A stretch of 64,000 bases of DNA from NCBI GenBank assembly GCA_016702545.1, contig JADJDT010000016.1:62001-126000 (forward strand), given 5' to 3'. This stretch comes from Pseudomonadota bacterium. Its GTDB lineage: Bacteria; Myxococcota_A; Polyangia; GCA-2747355. The position numbers were made by a program, and so were the translations under genes. Of this stretch, positions 45,459-54,696 are shown in pieces. Under the pieces are notes generated by a model. The model was not told where the DNA came from. It saw nothing but the letters and a program-made list of their open reading frames with translations, and did no database searches. Each line of letters begins with the position of its first letter. Within the stretch, counting starts at the first letter, position 1.

Positions 45459-46376
45459 CTACTCGAGGGCTGCGTTGAGACTCGCCAGCGCCCCGTCGAG
45501 CACCCGCTCGTTGGGGGCGCGGTTGCCGTAGGTGGCCAGCGCCACGGTCTCGCCGGCGGCCTGGAAGGTGCGGCCGGCGATGGTCACCGCCTCGGCGTCG
45601 CGCACGGCGAAGGCGCGGATCTCGCCGAAGGGCACCATCCCCTCGAAGCGTCCGCCGATCGTCGACATCATCTGGGCCGTCGCGGCGATGCCCTCGCGCA
45701 GCACGCTCTCTCCCGCCGAGGCGATCACGATGCCGTTGGTGTCGGAGAGCACCGCGGCGCGCAGGCCCTCGTGGTCGAGCAAGGTCTGCAGCACGCGCTG
45801 CAGGGAGCCGTCGGTGTCGGCGAAGACCTCGACCGACGATTCCAGCCCGGCGCCGCCCGCCGCATCGTGCGCCGCGCTCAGCTCGGCCCGGAGTCGCCGG
45901 ATTTCATCGTTGCGCTTGTTCTCGGCCGCGGCGATGGCCTCGCGTTCTTCGAGCAGGTGCTTGAGGCGATCGTCGGCGGCCTCCAGTCGCTGCACGGATT
46001 CGCTGGCGAGCTTCTCCGCCTGCTTCAGTCGCCCCTCGGCCTGGACCCGAGCCGCCTGTCGCGCGTTGGCCTGTTCCAACGCCTGATCGCGGGCCCGTTC
46101 GGCGGCCGTGGCGCTGTCGCGCATGCGATCCAGCTCGCTGGTGTTCTGGCCCAGGCTCTTCTCCAGGGCCTGGAGCCGCTGGCGCTGGACGGCGGCGTCC
46201 TTGGTGGCGTCGAGATGCGCGGCCTGGGCCTGCTTGAGCTGCTCGCTGGACTGCTGCCGGACGCGCTGCAGCTCGGCCTCGATGGCCTTCGTTACCTTCC
46301 TGCTCTGGGCGATCGCGATCGCCGCGCCGATGGCGCTGCCGGCGGCCAGACCCATCAGCACCGACTGAATATCCAT
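45459..46376 (-). CDS. Membrane-anchored coiled-coil protein with roadblock/LC7-like domain
   Basis: 305 residues. N-terminal helix SVLMGLAAGSAIGAAIAIAQ (~residues 5-24) is a likely membrane anchor. Residues ~30-175 are a continuous coiled coil rich in Ala/Gln/Arg/Glu (for example LQRVRQQSSEQLKQAQAAH). Residues ~185-305 resemble roadblock/LC7 or a profilin-like fold (VLQTLLDHEGLRAAVLSDTN, GIVIASAGES, TAQMMSTIGGRFEGMVPFGE). Roadblock proteins regulate MglA-type small GTPases in polarity and gliding; no GTPase gene adjoins. Divergent from lexA. Confidence 0.8.
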   Translation of the reverse strand: MDIQSVLMGLAAGSAIGAAIAIAQSRKVTKAIEAELQRVRQQSSEQLKQAQAAHLDATKDAAVQRQRLQALEKSLGQNTSELDRMRDSATAAERARDQALEQANARQAARVQAEGRLKQAEKLASESVQRLEAADDRLKHLLEEREAIAAAENKRNDEIRRLRAELSAAHDAAGGAGLESSVEVFADTDGSLQRVLQTLLDHEGLRAAVLSDTNGIVIASAGESVLREGIAATAQMMSTIGGRFEGMVPFGEIRAFAVRDAEAVTIAGRTFQAAGETVALATYGNRAPNERVLDGALASLNAALE

Positions 46377-46605
46377 GCTTCGACGCCTCCACGGTTTACG
46401 AGTGAGGATGCGAGGTTACGACGCCGTGCGCGTCGTCGTCAAATCGACGCGCCGGCCCGAGCTCCGCCTTGGCCTCGGCGTGGCGTCCAGTGTAAGCTCC
46501 ATTTGTTCAGTGGTCCCAAGCCCACCGATCGACGGTCTGGATGGGCGTCTGGATGGACGATCTGGGCGGCCCCTCGCGGGCGCGGCCTACCGATGGAGCA
46601 GGGCG

Positions 46606-47337
46606 ATGCAGCGACCCGTGCACGACGGAGACGAGGTGGACGCCGGCCACGATGAACTGGGCCACGATCAGCTGGGCCACGATCAGCCGGGAGGCGATGA
46701 GCTCCCGCAGGGCGAGCTGGAGCGCGGCGCGCTGACACTCCGGCAGCGGCAGGTCCTGGGCTACATCAGCGAGTGCATCGAGGCGCAGGGCTTTCCGCCG
46801 ACGCTGCGCGAGATCGGCGTGCGGTTCGGCATTCGCAGCACCAACGGCGTCAACGATCACCTCCGGGCGCTGGAACGCAAGGGCTACCTCGAGCGCGAGT
46901 TGTGGAAGTCGCGGGCCCTGCGACCGGTCGGGAGCACCTCGGTGGTCAGTGTCCCGCTCCTTGGGCAGGTGGCGGCCGGACGGCCGCAGCTGGCCGTCGA
47001 GCAGTCTGAGACCTCGCTCAAGGTCGACCGCGCGCTGCTCGGCGGTGGGCGCACGGACGAGGTCTTCGCGCTGCGCGTGCGTGGCGATTCGATGGTCGAG
47101 GACGGCATCTTCGACAAGGACTACGTCTTCGTGCGCCGCCAACCGACGGCCCGCGCCGGCGCGACGGTGGTGGCGCTGATCGACGACGAGGCCACCGTCA
47201 AGCGCTACTACCCCGAGGCCGACCACCTGCGGTTGCAGCCCGCCAATGCGTCGATGGCGCCCATCCGCGTGCGCCCGGGCGAGGGCCGCGAGGTCCAGCT
47301 GCTCGGGGTAGTTGTCGGCGTCTACCGCCGCCTCTAA
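46606..47337 (+). CDS. lexA: LexA repressor
   Basis: SOS repressor, ~243 residues. A Gly/His/Asp-rich leader of ~38 residues (GHDELGHDQLGHDQPGGDEL, from a ~15-bp repeat) precedes the winged helix (LTLRQRQVLGYISECIEAQG, FPPTLREIGVRFGIRSTNGV). Self-cleavage site Ala-Gly in LGQVAAGRPQ, catalytic Ser in RVRGDSMVEDG and Lys in DEATVKRYYPE. GGAG lies 7 nt before ATG 46606. Most LexA proteins lack the acidic repeat leader. A GTTCAG half-site at 46505-46510 fits only half of the published myxobacterial LexA box, so autoregulation is unproven here. Confidence 0.95.
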   Translation: MQRPVHDGDEVDAGHDELGHDQLGHDQPGGDELPQGELERGALTLRQRQVLGYISECIEAQGFPPTLREIGVRFGIRSTNGVNDHLRALERKGYLERELWKSRALRPVGSTSVVSVPLLGQVAAGRPQLAVEQSETSLKVDRALLGGGRTDEVFALRVRGDSMVEDGIFDKDYVFVRRQPTARAGATVVALIDDEATVKRYYPEADHLRLQPANASMAPIRVRPGEGREVQLLGVVVGVYRRL

Positions 47338-47464
47338 ACAGGGTCGCGTGGAGCACGATCCATCCCGCCGGGCCGCGTTACCGCGGCGCGCGCTGAACGC
47401 CGGGGGGGGGGGGGGGCGCCGCGCCTTGCCCGGCGGGCGCCTCGCACTCCACGCGACCCTGTTT
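47336..47464. mobile_element. 129-bp inverted-repeat element (MITE-like) with poly-G centre, element II
   Basis: Perfect 18-bp ends AAACAGGGTCGCGTGGAG (47336-47353) and its complement (47447-47464). The inner core GCCGCGTTACCGCGGCGCGC is identical to one in element I, as is GCGCCGCGCCTTGC near the right end, although the outer ends differ completely. A run of 15 G (47402-47416) fills the middle and may be a base-calling failure in a hairpin, so true length is uncertain. The left end overlaps the lexA stop; a partial third end (GCGACTCTGTTTAG) lies at 47479-47492. Confidence 0.7.
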
Positions 47465-47488
47465 GATCCACGCTCAAGGCGACTCTGT

Positions 47489-49066
47489 TTAGCTGCCGTC
47501 GGCGTTGACGATGCGCCCGAGCAACTCGAAGGTGCGGCCGCTGGGGTCGCTGGGCAGTGGCCGCAGGAAGGTGATCACGACGTGCTGGTCGTCGAGCGCG
47601 CAGGCGGCCGCGCGTTGGGCCCCGGGGCGTCGCGCGTCGGTGGCTCCGCTCGCGGTCTGAAGATCGAGCTGCACCAAGTCGGTCCCCGGGCCATTGGGCG
47701 CGCCCTCCGCGCCGATCGGTCGCAGGCGCAGGCCGCGAATGGTCGCGCTGGTGGGCTCCTGACTGGTCCAGAGCGCCAGTAACCCGCGCGTCCCGTTGGG
47801 GCTGAGGACGGGATCGAACTGGTCGTTCTCGGTGGCCGCTAGGTGGGTCTCCTCGTGGTTGAGGATCACCTCGAAATCGTCCAGCACCTCAGGGCCGGCC
47901 GAGAAGCGGCGTGTGTGAATGCCGCGGCCGCTGGCGTCGGGGCCCTGTTCGTCGATGTCATGCCAGATCGCCAGGTAGCCGCCCGCCGGCAGCGGGGCGA
48001 GGTCGAGGCCGCTGGCGAGGCCCTGCTTGCTACGCGCGAGCAGCAGCGGCTCGCTGCCACGTCGCTCACCGCTGTTGCTGTAGACCCGCACCCGCACCTC
48101 CGCCGTGCCCGCACCCAGCTCGAGCCACGCCAAGGCGAAGGTGTCCGGCCCGGCGGCGATCGCGGGTCGCACGAGACGGTGATCCTCGCCGGTCTGATCG
48201 GCGATGGCCAGCGGGACGACGCGCAGCGTCAGGCCCTCAGGAACCACCTGTGCGACGGCGATCTGATGGCGTGCCAGGGCGCCGCTGCCTACCGTCTGCG
48301 ACCACACCGCCGCGTAGCGCGGACCGCTGGCCACGTCTGGAGCGGGGAGCACGACGATGTCGGGATGGGTGACCTCGCTCGCCGCCGGATCGCTCAGCTG
48401 CACGACGCCCCCAGCGAGCTCATCGCCGTTGGCGCTGAAGCCCGACGCGACGATGCTGGGGCGTTGCCCCGAGGGGTGCCGCCGCCAGACCGCGGCGAAA
48501 TCGCCACCCGGCAGCATCGCGACCGCGGGCATGTCGTCACTGCCCGCGGTCGAGGCGATGTCGAGGAAGCGCTGCTTGGTGCGTGCGCTGTTCGCGTAAA
48601 GTTGTCCGCTGACACTGCAGGTCACCGGTTCGGCGGTCTGGCAGGTCTCCCAGACCACGACGAAGCGTCCGTCGCCGGCTGAAGCGACCTGGCGCGCCGT
48701 GGCCTTCTCCGGCGCGTCCGGGGCCAGCACCACGTCCTGTCGGATCGCGAAGAGCGGGTCGAGCACGATCGACAGGTCGCTGCGCTGCTCGGGCCGGAGG
48801 TCGTGCCGCGCCGTGCCCACGCCGAGCGGATTGCCGTCGACGTCGATCACCTGGACCGTGACACGCGCGGCCCCGCGGCGGCCGTTGGCCACGATGTTGA
48901 CGGTCGCGGTCGGGCTGGCGCCGGTGGTGAACAGGGGCTGATCCGGCAGCAGCGGCACGAGCTTCTGCTGGGTGCGCTGCGCGGCGCCCGGTGGGATTTC
49001 GAGCTCGACGAGCAGGGCGGCAGCGCGCTTGGCGTCGACCCCGGGCGGCGCCGTGACCGTGATCAC
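47489..49066 (-). CDS. Secreted lipoprotein with beta-propeller-like repeats; start not resolved
   Basis: At least 525 residues. About seven repeats end in a Trp-containing strand (FVVVWETC, FAAVWRRH, YAAVWSQT, FALAWLEL, YLAIWHDI, LLALWTSQ), spaced ~50-60 residues, suggesting a beta-propeller. The frame continues upstream of the GTG at 49066 into a clear lipobox peptide (TLGLAALGLAACGLGCG) up to ~49186, but no ATG/GTG/TTG/CTG occurs in that frame before the next gene's stop. A base error or a rare ATC start (49186, after GAGG) is implied. Follows the TPR gene in the same direction. Confidence 0.72.
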   Translation of the reverse strand: MITVTAPPGVDAKRAAALLVELEIPPGAAQRTQQKLVPLLPDQPLFTTGASPTATVNIVANGRRGAARVTVQVIDVDGNPLGVGTARHDLRPEQRSDLSIVLDPLFAIRQDVVLAPDAPEKATARQVASAGDGRFVVVWETCQTAEPVTCSVSGQLYANSARTKQRFLDIASTAGSDDMPAVAMLPGGDFAAVWRRHPSGQRPSIVASGFSANGDELAGGVVQLSDPAASEVTHPDIVVLPAPDVASGPRYAAVWSQTVGSGALARHQIAVAQVVPEGLTLRVVPLAIADQTGEDHRLVRPAIAAGPDTFALAWLELGAGTAEVRVRVYSNSGERRGSEPLLLARSKQGLASGLDLAPLPAGGYLAIWHDIDEQGPDASGRGIHTRRFSAGPEVLDDFEVILNHEETHLAATENDQFDPVLSPNGTRGLLALWTSQEPTSATIRGLRLRPIGAEGAPNGPGTDLVQLDLQTASGATDARRPGAQRAAACALDDQHVVITFLRPLPSDPSGRTFELLGRIVNADGS

Positions 49067-49207
49067 GATCGCCGTGTCGAGCGGGCCGCAGCCGAGGCCG
49101 CACGCGGCGAGGCCGAGCGCGGCGAGGCCGAGCGTCTGCCGCCGTCCGAGGGCGATCCTGCGCTGTGGTGCCGTGCGTGCGATGATCGACCTCGCCCCTC
49201 TCGCGGG

Positions 49208-50083
49208 TTAGCGTAGCCGCGGAAGCACCCAAACGGGCAGCGTTGATGGTGGCAGCTCGTGGTGGCGCGGCTGATTGGCGTAATGCACGCCCACGGCGGC
49301 CACGCCTGCGGCGATCGCGGTGCTGACCGCCGTCCAGAACCACCAGCGGCGGTAGAGCGGTCGCGCCGGCTGGGGTGGCCCGGCCAGCGGGGGCGTTAGC
49401 AGGGCCCCCGTGGCCTCCCCCTCAACGCCCGTGCGCTTGCCGCTCGTTGGGCGCCGGGGCTCCCCGGTTGCGTCCCCCGTGGGGTTGGCGCCCGCTTCGG
49501 GCCCCTCGCCCCAGACGACGACGTCTTGGTTGCCCTGGGTCTGATCGAAGGGGGCGCCTGTCCGCGGCGACGATGGCGTGGTCTGCCCCTGCGCTCCGCT
49601 GCCGCTACCGCCCGGGGCGTCCGGTCGCACCACCAGCGGCTTGAGCTCCGCGATCAGGGCCAGCACGGCCTCCCGGTTAGGCGCCTGCGGCAGTCGCGCC
49701 AGGTAGAGCTGGTACGAGTAGATCGCGCGCTCGTGGGCGCCAAGATTGCGGTGGCACTGGCCGATGTTGAAGAGCAGCCCCGCCAGCGGTACGAGCCGGA
49801 AGGCGCGGTCGTACTCGATCAGCGCCGCGCGGAAGTCGCCCTTGGCGAAGGCCGCCTCGCCCCGTCGGAAGTGGCGCCGCGCCTGTGCCTGCCGCGCCGG
49901 CACTGGGCGCTGCGCAGCAGGTGCGCTGGGCGCTGCCGCCAGCACCGGGCTGACGGTTGCGCCGAGCAGCAGCGAGAGCGCCGCGGCGAGCGCCCCAAGC
50001 GCGCGGGAGGGTCGCCGCAGGGGCCGGTCGCGCCGTCGTCCGAGCGCCGAGTCGTGAGAGTGGAAGGTGCGCGGCGACAGCAT
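49208..50083 (-). CDS. TPR protein with signal segment and C-terminal membrane helix
   Basis: 291 residues. N-terminal Arg-rich leader and hydrophobic signal (LGALAAALSLLLGATVSPVL). TPR-type helices ARRHFRRGEAAFAKGDFRA, ALIEYDRAFRLVPLAG, FNIGQCHRNLGAHERAIYSY, YLARLPQAPNREAVLALIAE (~residues 67-145). A low-complexity linker and a C-terminal membrane helix (WWFWTAVSTAIAAGVAAVGV) follow. This layout, TPR in the periplasm plus a C-terminal anchor, is common beside myxobacterial kinase genes, and one lies just upstream. Confidence 0.8.
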   Translation of the reverse strand: MLSPRTFHSHDSALGRRRDRPLRRPSRALGALAAALSLLLGATVSPVLAAAPSAPAAQRPVPARQAQARRHFRRGEAAFAKGDFRAALIEYDRAFRLVPLAGLLFNIGQCHRNLGAHERAIYSYQLYLARLPQAPNREAVLALIAELKPLVVRPDAPGGSGSGAQGQTTPSSPRTGAPFDQTQGNQDVVVWGEGPEAGANPTGDATGEPRRPTSGKRTGVEGEATGALLTPPLAGPPQPARPLYRRWWFWTAVSTAIAAGVAAVGVHYANQPRHHELPPSTLPVWVLPRLR

Positions 50084-50123
50084 GCAGGTCTCGGGTTGAC
50101 TGTAACGACTTCGGCGCGCCTGT

Positions 50124-50168
50124 CCAGGCCGTCCAGGCCGTCCAGGCCGTCCAGGCCGTCCGGGCCGT
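50124..50168. repeat. 9-bp tandem repeat, five units
   Basis: Four exact CCAGGCCGT units and a fifth with one change, in the 93-bp gap between the kinase stop and the TPR gene start. Not in a real coding frame. Confidence 0.9.
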
Positions 50169-50176
50169 CTAGCCGT

Positions 50177-52147
50177 CTAGCGGGTGAAGGGGTCGACGGT
50201 CTCGCCGGGCGGAATCGGGTGCGGTGGGCGGCGTCTCGGTGGACGCGGCGGGTGCGGTGCTGGCGTGGTGCTCGGGCGGCGAGCGTCCGCTGTCGGCTCG
50301 CCCCCGGTGGGTGACGCGGCCGCGGCCAGGTCGGCCGCCGTGAGCCCGACGATCGGCTCGAGATTGACCCAGACCACGGTCCCATCGCGCACGCCCACGC
50401 GCTCGCGGGCCTCGAGGTGCCCTGGCAGCCGGAAGACCAGCTCCAGCGGCTCGGGCTGCAGCGGCACGTCGATCGTCAGCGGCGTGGTGCCGAGGCTGCG
50501 CCGCTCACCCTGCCGCTGCACCGAGGCGCCGGCAGGCTCGGTGTTGAGCTGCAGGCGAGCCACCCCGCTGTGCGCCCCGGCCGTGCCTCCGCCGGGCTCT
50601 GGGGTCGCCGAGCCAGGGGTAGCCAAGCCAGGCTTGTCTCCGGCGTTGCCGCCGCGCCCGGGGATCGCGCCGGCCCCGGGTGCGGTGATCGGCGCGAGTG
50701 CGCCGCGGGCGTGGTCGTCGCCGCCCAGGCCGGCTGCGAGCCAGAACGCGGCCAGGGCGCTGACGGTGACGCCGAGGCCCAGCGCGAGCCACTTCCATGG
50801 CCGGTGCCGAACGACCGAGCGATCGCGGGCCACCGCGGGTCGACGGGCGGTCTTGGCGGCGCCGGTCGCGCGCAGCAGCTCGTCGCGGAGGACCGCCGCG
50901 CTGGGGTAGCGTTGCTCCGGGTCCTTGGCCAGGCAGCGCAGCACCACGCGTTCGAGCTCGAGCGGCACGTCGGGCGGATCCGGAAGCTGCCGCAATGGCA
51001 CCGGGGCCTCGTTGAGGTGCTTGAGGACGAACTCGCCGAAGGACTTGGCCCGGAACAGCGGCCGGCCGGCGAACATCTCGTAGAGGATGGCGCCGAGCGA
51101 GTAGATGTCCGTGCGTTGATCGACGGCGATGCCGCTGGCCTGCTCCGGTGACATATACGCGGGCGTGCCCAGCACCGAGCCGATGGCGGTTTGCAGGCTG
51201 CTGTCGGTCGCGCTCAGACCCACCAGCTTGGCGACGCCGAAGTCGAGCAGCGTGACGTGGAGCCCGCGTGCCGCGCTCTCCGTGACGAAGATGTTGTCGG
51301 GCTTGAGGTCGCGATGAATGATCTCCTTGGCGTGGGCCGCTTCGAGCGCATCGCAGACCTGCAGCGCGATCTCCAGCGCGCGGGGCAGCTCGAGGCGCCG
51401 TCCTTGGTCGCGAACCAGCTTGCCGAGGTCCTGGCCCTCGAGCAGCTCCATGATGAAGAAGGTCTCGCCGGTCTCGAGCACCTGGTAGTCGGCGATGTCG
51501 ACGATGTTCTCGTGCCCGATGTCGTTGACGGCCCGGGCCTCGTTGAAGAACCGGCGCACGGCCTCGCGTCGCGCGGCGTACTCGGGGCGCAGCAGCTTGA
51601 GCGCGACCTTGCGGCCGAGCATCACGTGCTCGGCGCGATACACCGTCCCCATGCCGCCGCGGCCGAGCACCCCCACCAGGCGGTAGGAGCCGAGCACGCG
51701 CCCCAGGTTCGCGTCGGTTACGCCGTTGCCGCCGGCGGGTGGAGCACTGCGGACGCCGCCCGCCGAGCGGTTGGCGGCCGAGGGCCCCATCGAGGATCCC
51801 GCCGAGGACCCCATCGAGGATCCCGCCGAGGACCCCGCGCGGCCCGTGCGCGGCCGCGCGCTGCTCGTTGGGCGTCGCAGCGCCGCCGCCGCTGCCGCTC
51901 CGCTACCCGGACGGCGGCGGTACGCCAGCCGCGTGGGGTCCGCGGCGGCCAGCGCGCGCTCCGAGCTGTCGACGAGCCGACGTGCGGTGCGCTCGTCGGC
52001 CGATACCCCGTCGTCACCGTCGTCGTCGCGGCCGTCGTCGCCTTCGCTGTTGCCGTCCAGCCGCTGCGTTGGAGCCACGTCGCTGCCCCTCGGAACCCGG
52101 TCCCCACCGGATGCGTCAAGTATAGGGTCGAGCCCGGGGTCGCTCAA
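50177..52147 (-). CDS. Membrane Ser/Thr protein kinase
   Basis: 656 residues. A ~150-residue acidic, then Ser/Gly/Ala-rich leader with a GSSAGSSMGSSAGSSMG repeat. Kinase domain ~residues 155-425: LGRGGMGTVYRAEH, VALKLLRPE, HRDLKPDNIFV, DFGVAKL, YMSPEQASG. Membrane helix WLALGLGVTVSALAAFWLAA, then a PEGA-like domain (TEPAGASVQRQGERRSLG; FRLPGHLEARERV) and a Pro-rich end. It is upstream of the TPR gene and lipoprotein in the same direction. The start could also be one of several codons in the leader. Confidence 0.9.
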   Translation of the reverse strand: MSDPGLDPILDASGGDRVPRGSDVAPTQRLDGNSEGDDGRDDDGDDGVSADERTARRLVDSSERALAAADPTRLAYRRRPGSGAAAAAALRRPTSSARPRTGRAGSSAGSSMGSSAGSSMGPSAANRSAGGVRSAPPAGGNGVTDANLGRVLGSYRLVGVLGRGGMGTVYRAEHVMLGRKVALKLLRPEYAARREAVRRFFNEARAVNDIGHENIVDIADYQVLETGETFFIMELLEGQDLGKLVRDQGRRLELPRALEIALQVCDALEAAHAKEIIHRDLKPDNIFVTESAARGLHVTLLDFGVAKLVGLSATDSSLQTAIGSVLGTPAYMSPEQASGIAVDQRTDIYSLGAILYEMFAGRPLFRAKSFGEFVLKHLNEAPVPLRQLPDPPDVPLELERVVLRCLAKDPEQRYPSAAVLRDELLRATGAAKTARRPAVARDRSVVRHRPWKWLALGLGVTVSALAAFWLAAGLGGDDHARGALAPITAPGAGAIPGRGGNAGDKPGLATPGSATPEPGGGTAGAHSGVARLQLNTEPAGASVQRQGERRSLGTTPLTIDVPLQPEPLELVFRLPGHLEARERVGVRDGTVVWVNLEPIVGLTAADLAAAASPTGGEPTADARRPSTTPAPHPPRPPRRRPPHPIPPGETVDPFTR

Positions 52148-52201
52148 CGCGGCGCCGGCCCCGTGAAGGTTTACGCCGGGTCCGGCCGGCGTCGAGCCCG
52201 G

Positions 52202-53866
52202 TCAGTAGGCGCGTCGGAGCTCGGTGTCGGGGTAGTAGTGCTGGAGGATCTGCTCGAAGGTCCGACCGGCCTGCGCCATGCCGATCGCGCCCGTCTGGCA
52301 CATGCCCACGCCGTGACCCCAGCCGCCGCCGATGATCTCGAGCCCGCCCGGCAGCAGCTGCCCGCGCGCATCGCGCAGCGGGTGGGCGACGAACATCGAG
52401 CTCGGCAGGCCGCCGAAGAGGCGCCGGATGACCAGCTCGCCCTTGACCTCTCGCGTCCCGCTCGTGCCTTCCAGCCGCAGCAGGATCACCCGGCCGGAGC
52501 GGCCGCGCCGTAGCACGATCGCGCCGCGCAGCCCACCGATGCCCAGCGGCTGGAGCAGGCGCTGCACGCGCTGCGGGCTGAGTTCGAAGCGCCAGCGCAG
52601 CTTGTCGCGATTCATACCGCTGCGAGCGCACCAGCTCTGCGGTCGGTGCTGGAGCCAGTCCTCGATCGTCTGCTCCGTCATGCCCTGGCCAAACCGGCGT
52701 TGATCGGTCGCGTCGCCGCCGTCGAGCCGTCCGCGCAGGGCGCTGTCGGGCGCCGCGGGCCAGACCGCGTCGTTGTCCTCGCCGTGGCCGCCGCAGTGAG
52801 CCGAGTAGAGCGCCGTGACCAGGCCCCCGCCGCGTCGCGTCAGCACCAGGCCGCGCGTGGCCGCAACGGCGGCGGTGGTGCCGGGCTGTTCGGAGCCCAC
52901 GCCGCGGTAGACCTGGCAGTGCTGCCACGAACAGATGCGATAGGGATCGGTCAAATGCCGCGTGCCGATCTTGGCCAGCAGGTCGCCACGCGCGGCGATG
53001 GCTTGCGCGGCGAGCGCGGCGGGGGGGGCCGACGGAAAGATCTCGGCGGGCACGAGCCCCGCCAGCAGCTTGTCCGCGGGGACGGCGTTGACCACCACCA
53101 GGCGGGAGGTGCGGTCCACGGTGACGTAGACCTGGCCCCAGTAGGCATGACTGGGGCCGCCGGCGCGCAGGCGCAGAGACAGCTGACCGTCGGGCGTGGC
53201 CGGCGCGAACCACAGCGCATCGATGGCGCGGACCCGGGCGCCGCTCCGCGGATCGACCGCCTCCAGCAGCGCCGACGGGCGTTGCCGCAGCTGCGATACC
53301 ACCGTGGCCTGCTCGCCGCTGGCCGCTGGCGCCAGGGCCCGGGCCCGCTGCTGAGCGGCCTCGGCAGTCGGCCAGGGCCCGTCGCCGAGGAGGAACGCGC
53401 GGTTGTCGAAGACGTGGCCCTTGACCCCGAAGACCGTCCCAATCTCGATCAACCGGGGCTGCAGCCCGCGCTGCCGCGCGCCGCTGAAGAGCGCCGGTAG
53501 GTCGGCCGACTGCGCGACCGCGCGGCTGCCGAGCACGGCGAAGTGCTCGAGCTCAGCGCGGGTGGCGTGCTCGAGGTGGACCTCCCAGGTGGTCCCGCCG
53601 ACGACCTCGGGGCCATCCTCGCCGTCGGGCAACAGCCGCGGCGGTACGGTGGCCTCGATCGTCGCCAGGTCGAGCCCCTCGGCGATCGCGATCGAGATGA
53701 TCGGAATGCCCCGGCGGTCGAAGGCGAACTGGTTACTGTAGAGCGCCCGCAGCTTGTCGCCGCGGCTCAGCTCCCCGGCCGGCGCGAGGCGCGCCACCAT
53801 CAGCACGAAGAGCGGTGCGGCGAGACTCCCGCTTATACTGACGAAGGAGCGGCGCATCGGGGCCAT
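52202..53866 (-). CDS. SpoIID/LytB-domain protein
   Basis: About 555 residues from ATG 53866. A signal segment (GSLAAPLFVLMVARLAPAG) comes first. The N-terminal part has IISIAIAEGLDLATIEA. The SpoIID domain spans ~residues 300-550: PPAALAAQAIAARGDLL, DPYRICSWQHCQVYRGVG, GLVLTRRGGGLVTALYSAHC, and GGGWGHGVGMCQTGAIGMAQ, the family's best motif. SpoIID proteins cut denuded or stemless peptidoglycan during sporulation or envelope remodelling; in myxobacteria a role in spore or cell-wall change is plausible but not shown. The tRNA-Leu gene lies upstream. Confidence 0.9.
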   Translation of the reverse strand: MAPMRRSFVSISGSLAAPLFVLMVARLAPAGELSRGDKLRALYSNQFAFDRRGIPIISIAIAEGLDLATIEATVPPRLLPDGEDGPEVVGGTTWEVHLEHATRAELEHFAVLGSRAVAQSADLPALFSGARQRGLQPRLIEIGTVFGVKGHVFDNRAFLLGDGPWPTAEAAQQRARALAPAASGEQATVVSQLRQRPSALLEAVDPRSGARVRAIDALWFAPATPDGQLSLRLRAGGPSHAYWGQVYVTVDRTSRLVVVNAVPADKLLAGLVPAEIFPSAPPAALAAQAIAARGDLLAKIGTRHLTDPYRICSWQHCQVYRGVGSEQPGTTAAVAATRGLVLTRRGGGLVTALYSAHCGGHGEDNDAVWPAAPDSALRGRLDGGDATDQRRFGQGMTEQTIEDWLQHRPQSWCARSGMNRDKLRWRFELSPQRVQRLLQPLGIGGLRGAIVLRRGRSGRVILLRLEGTSGTREVKGELVIRRLFGGLPSSMFVAHPLRDARGQLLPGGLEIIGGGWGHGVGMCQTGAIGMAQAGRTFEQILQHYYPDTELRRAY

Positions 53867-53987
53867 GCTAGGGCGGCGCGCCCGCTGCGGGCAAGGGGCG
53901 CGTGCGGTGACCAGGCACCGCCGCTGCGAGGGCACCGCCGCTGCGAGAGCCCCACCAACGGCCGTTGGCGCGGCGAAAACACCCAAG

Positions 53988-54069
<82 letters not shown>

Positions 54070-54151
54070 GGCGTCGAGCGCGGCCGATGATAGACGGAAC
54101 GGCTCCCCTGTCAAGGCGAGCGAAGCCTGGTGGGGCCGACGTTGCACCGCC

Positions 54152-54472
54152 CTATCCAGTGCGGCGAATCAGGTGGTAGCCGAAGGGCGTCTCGACCACG
54201 GCGCTGGTGCTGCCGACGGGCAGGGCGAAGGCGGCCTGCTCGAAGGCGCCGACCATCTGGCCCCGGCCGAACTGCCCCAGGTCACCGCCCTGTTGGCCCG
54301 ACGGGCAGTCCGAGTGTTCGCGGGCCAGCGCGGCGAAGTCGGCGCCCTCGGCCACCTGCGCGCTCAGGGCTTCAATCTGCTGCTGGGCCTGCTGCTTCGA
54401 CCGCGTCGCGCTCGACCGCGACGAGCCCTTGTACATGAGCAAGATGTGCGAGGCTTTGACAGTGTCGGCCAT
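54152..54472 (-). CDS. Parvulin-type peptidyl-prolyl isomerase
   Basis: A 106-residue single-domain parvulin without signal peptide, so cytoplasmic. Motifs: ASHILLMYKGS, LAREHSDCPSGQQGGDLG, FGRGQMVGAFEQAAFALPVG, VETPFGYHLIRRTG, covering the substrate pocket His, Cys and Phe/Met residues. A Ser/Arg/Lys insert (SSRSSATRSKQQA) follows the first strand, as in some deltaproteobacterial members. ATG 54472 with GGAG 6 nt upstream. Confidence 0.93.
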   Translation of the reverse strand: MADTVKASHILLMYKGSSRSSATRSKQQAQQQIEALSAQVAEGADFAALAREHSDCPSGQQGGDLGQFGRGQMVGAFEQAAFALPVGSTSAVVETPFGYHLIRRTG

Positions 54473-54696
54473 GATCACTCCTCGGGCGCGCTGCGGCGCG
54501 CGGCTGCAAAAACACCGATCCATTGGAGGAACGCGGGCGCAGCCTACCAGGGACCGGCGCACCTGTCAGCGAGGGCCCTGCGGTCTCGGACCCGACGCGC
54601 GACCGCTTTGGCGGCCCCCGTGCTACGTTCCCCCCTCGCCGGCTGGCGCGGGTAACGCCCGCAGCGCGTGCCGCGTGCCGCGACCGGGTTTAAGCG

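Noticed and set aside
46495..46510. Possible LexA box before lexA
   Set aside because: Only the GTTCAG half matches the published Myxococcus-type box; the other half is poor and it lies ~95 bp from the start, so it is not called as an operator.
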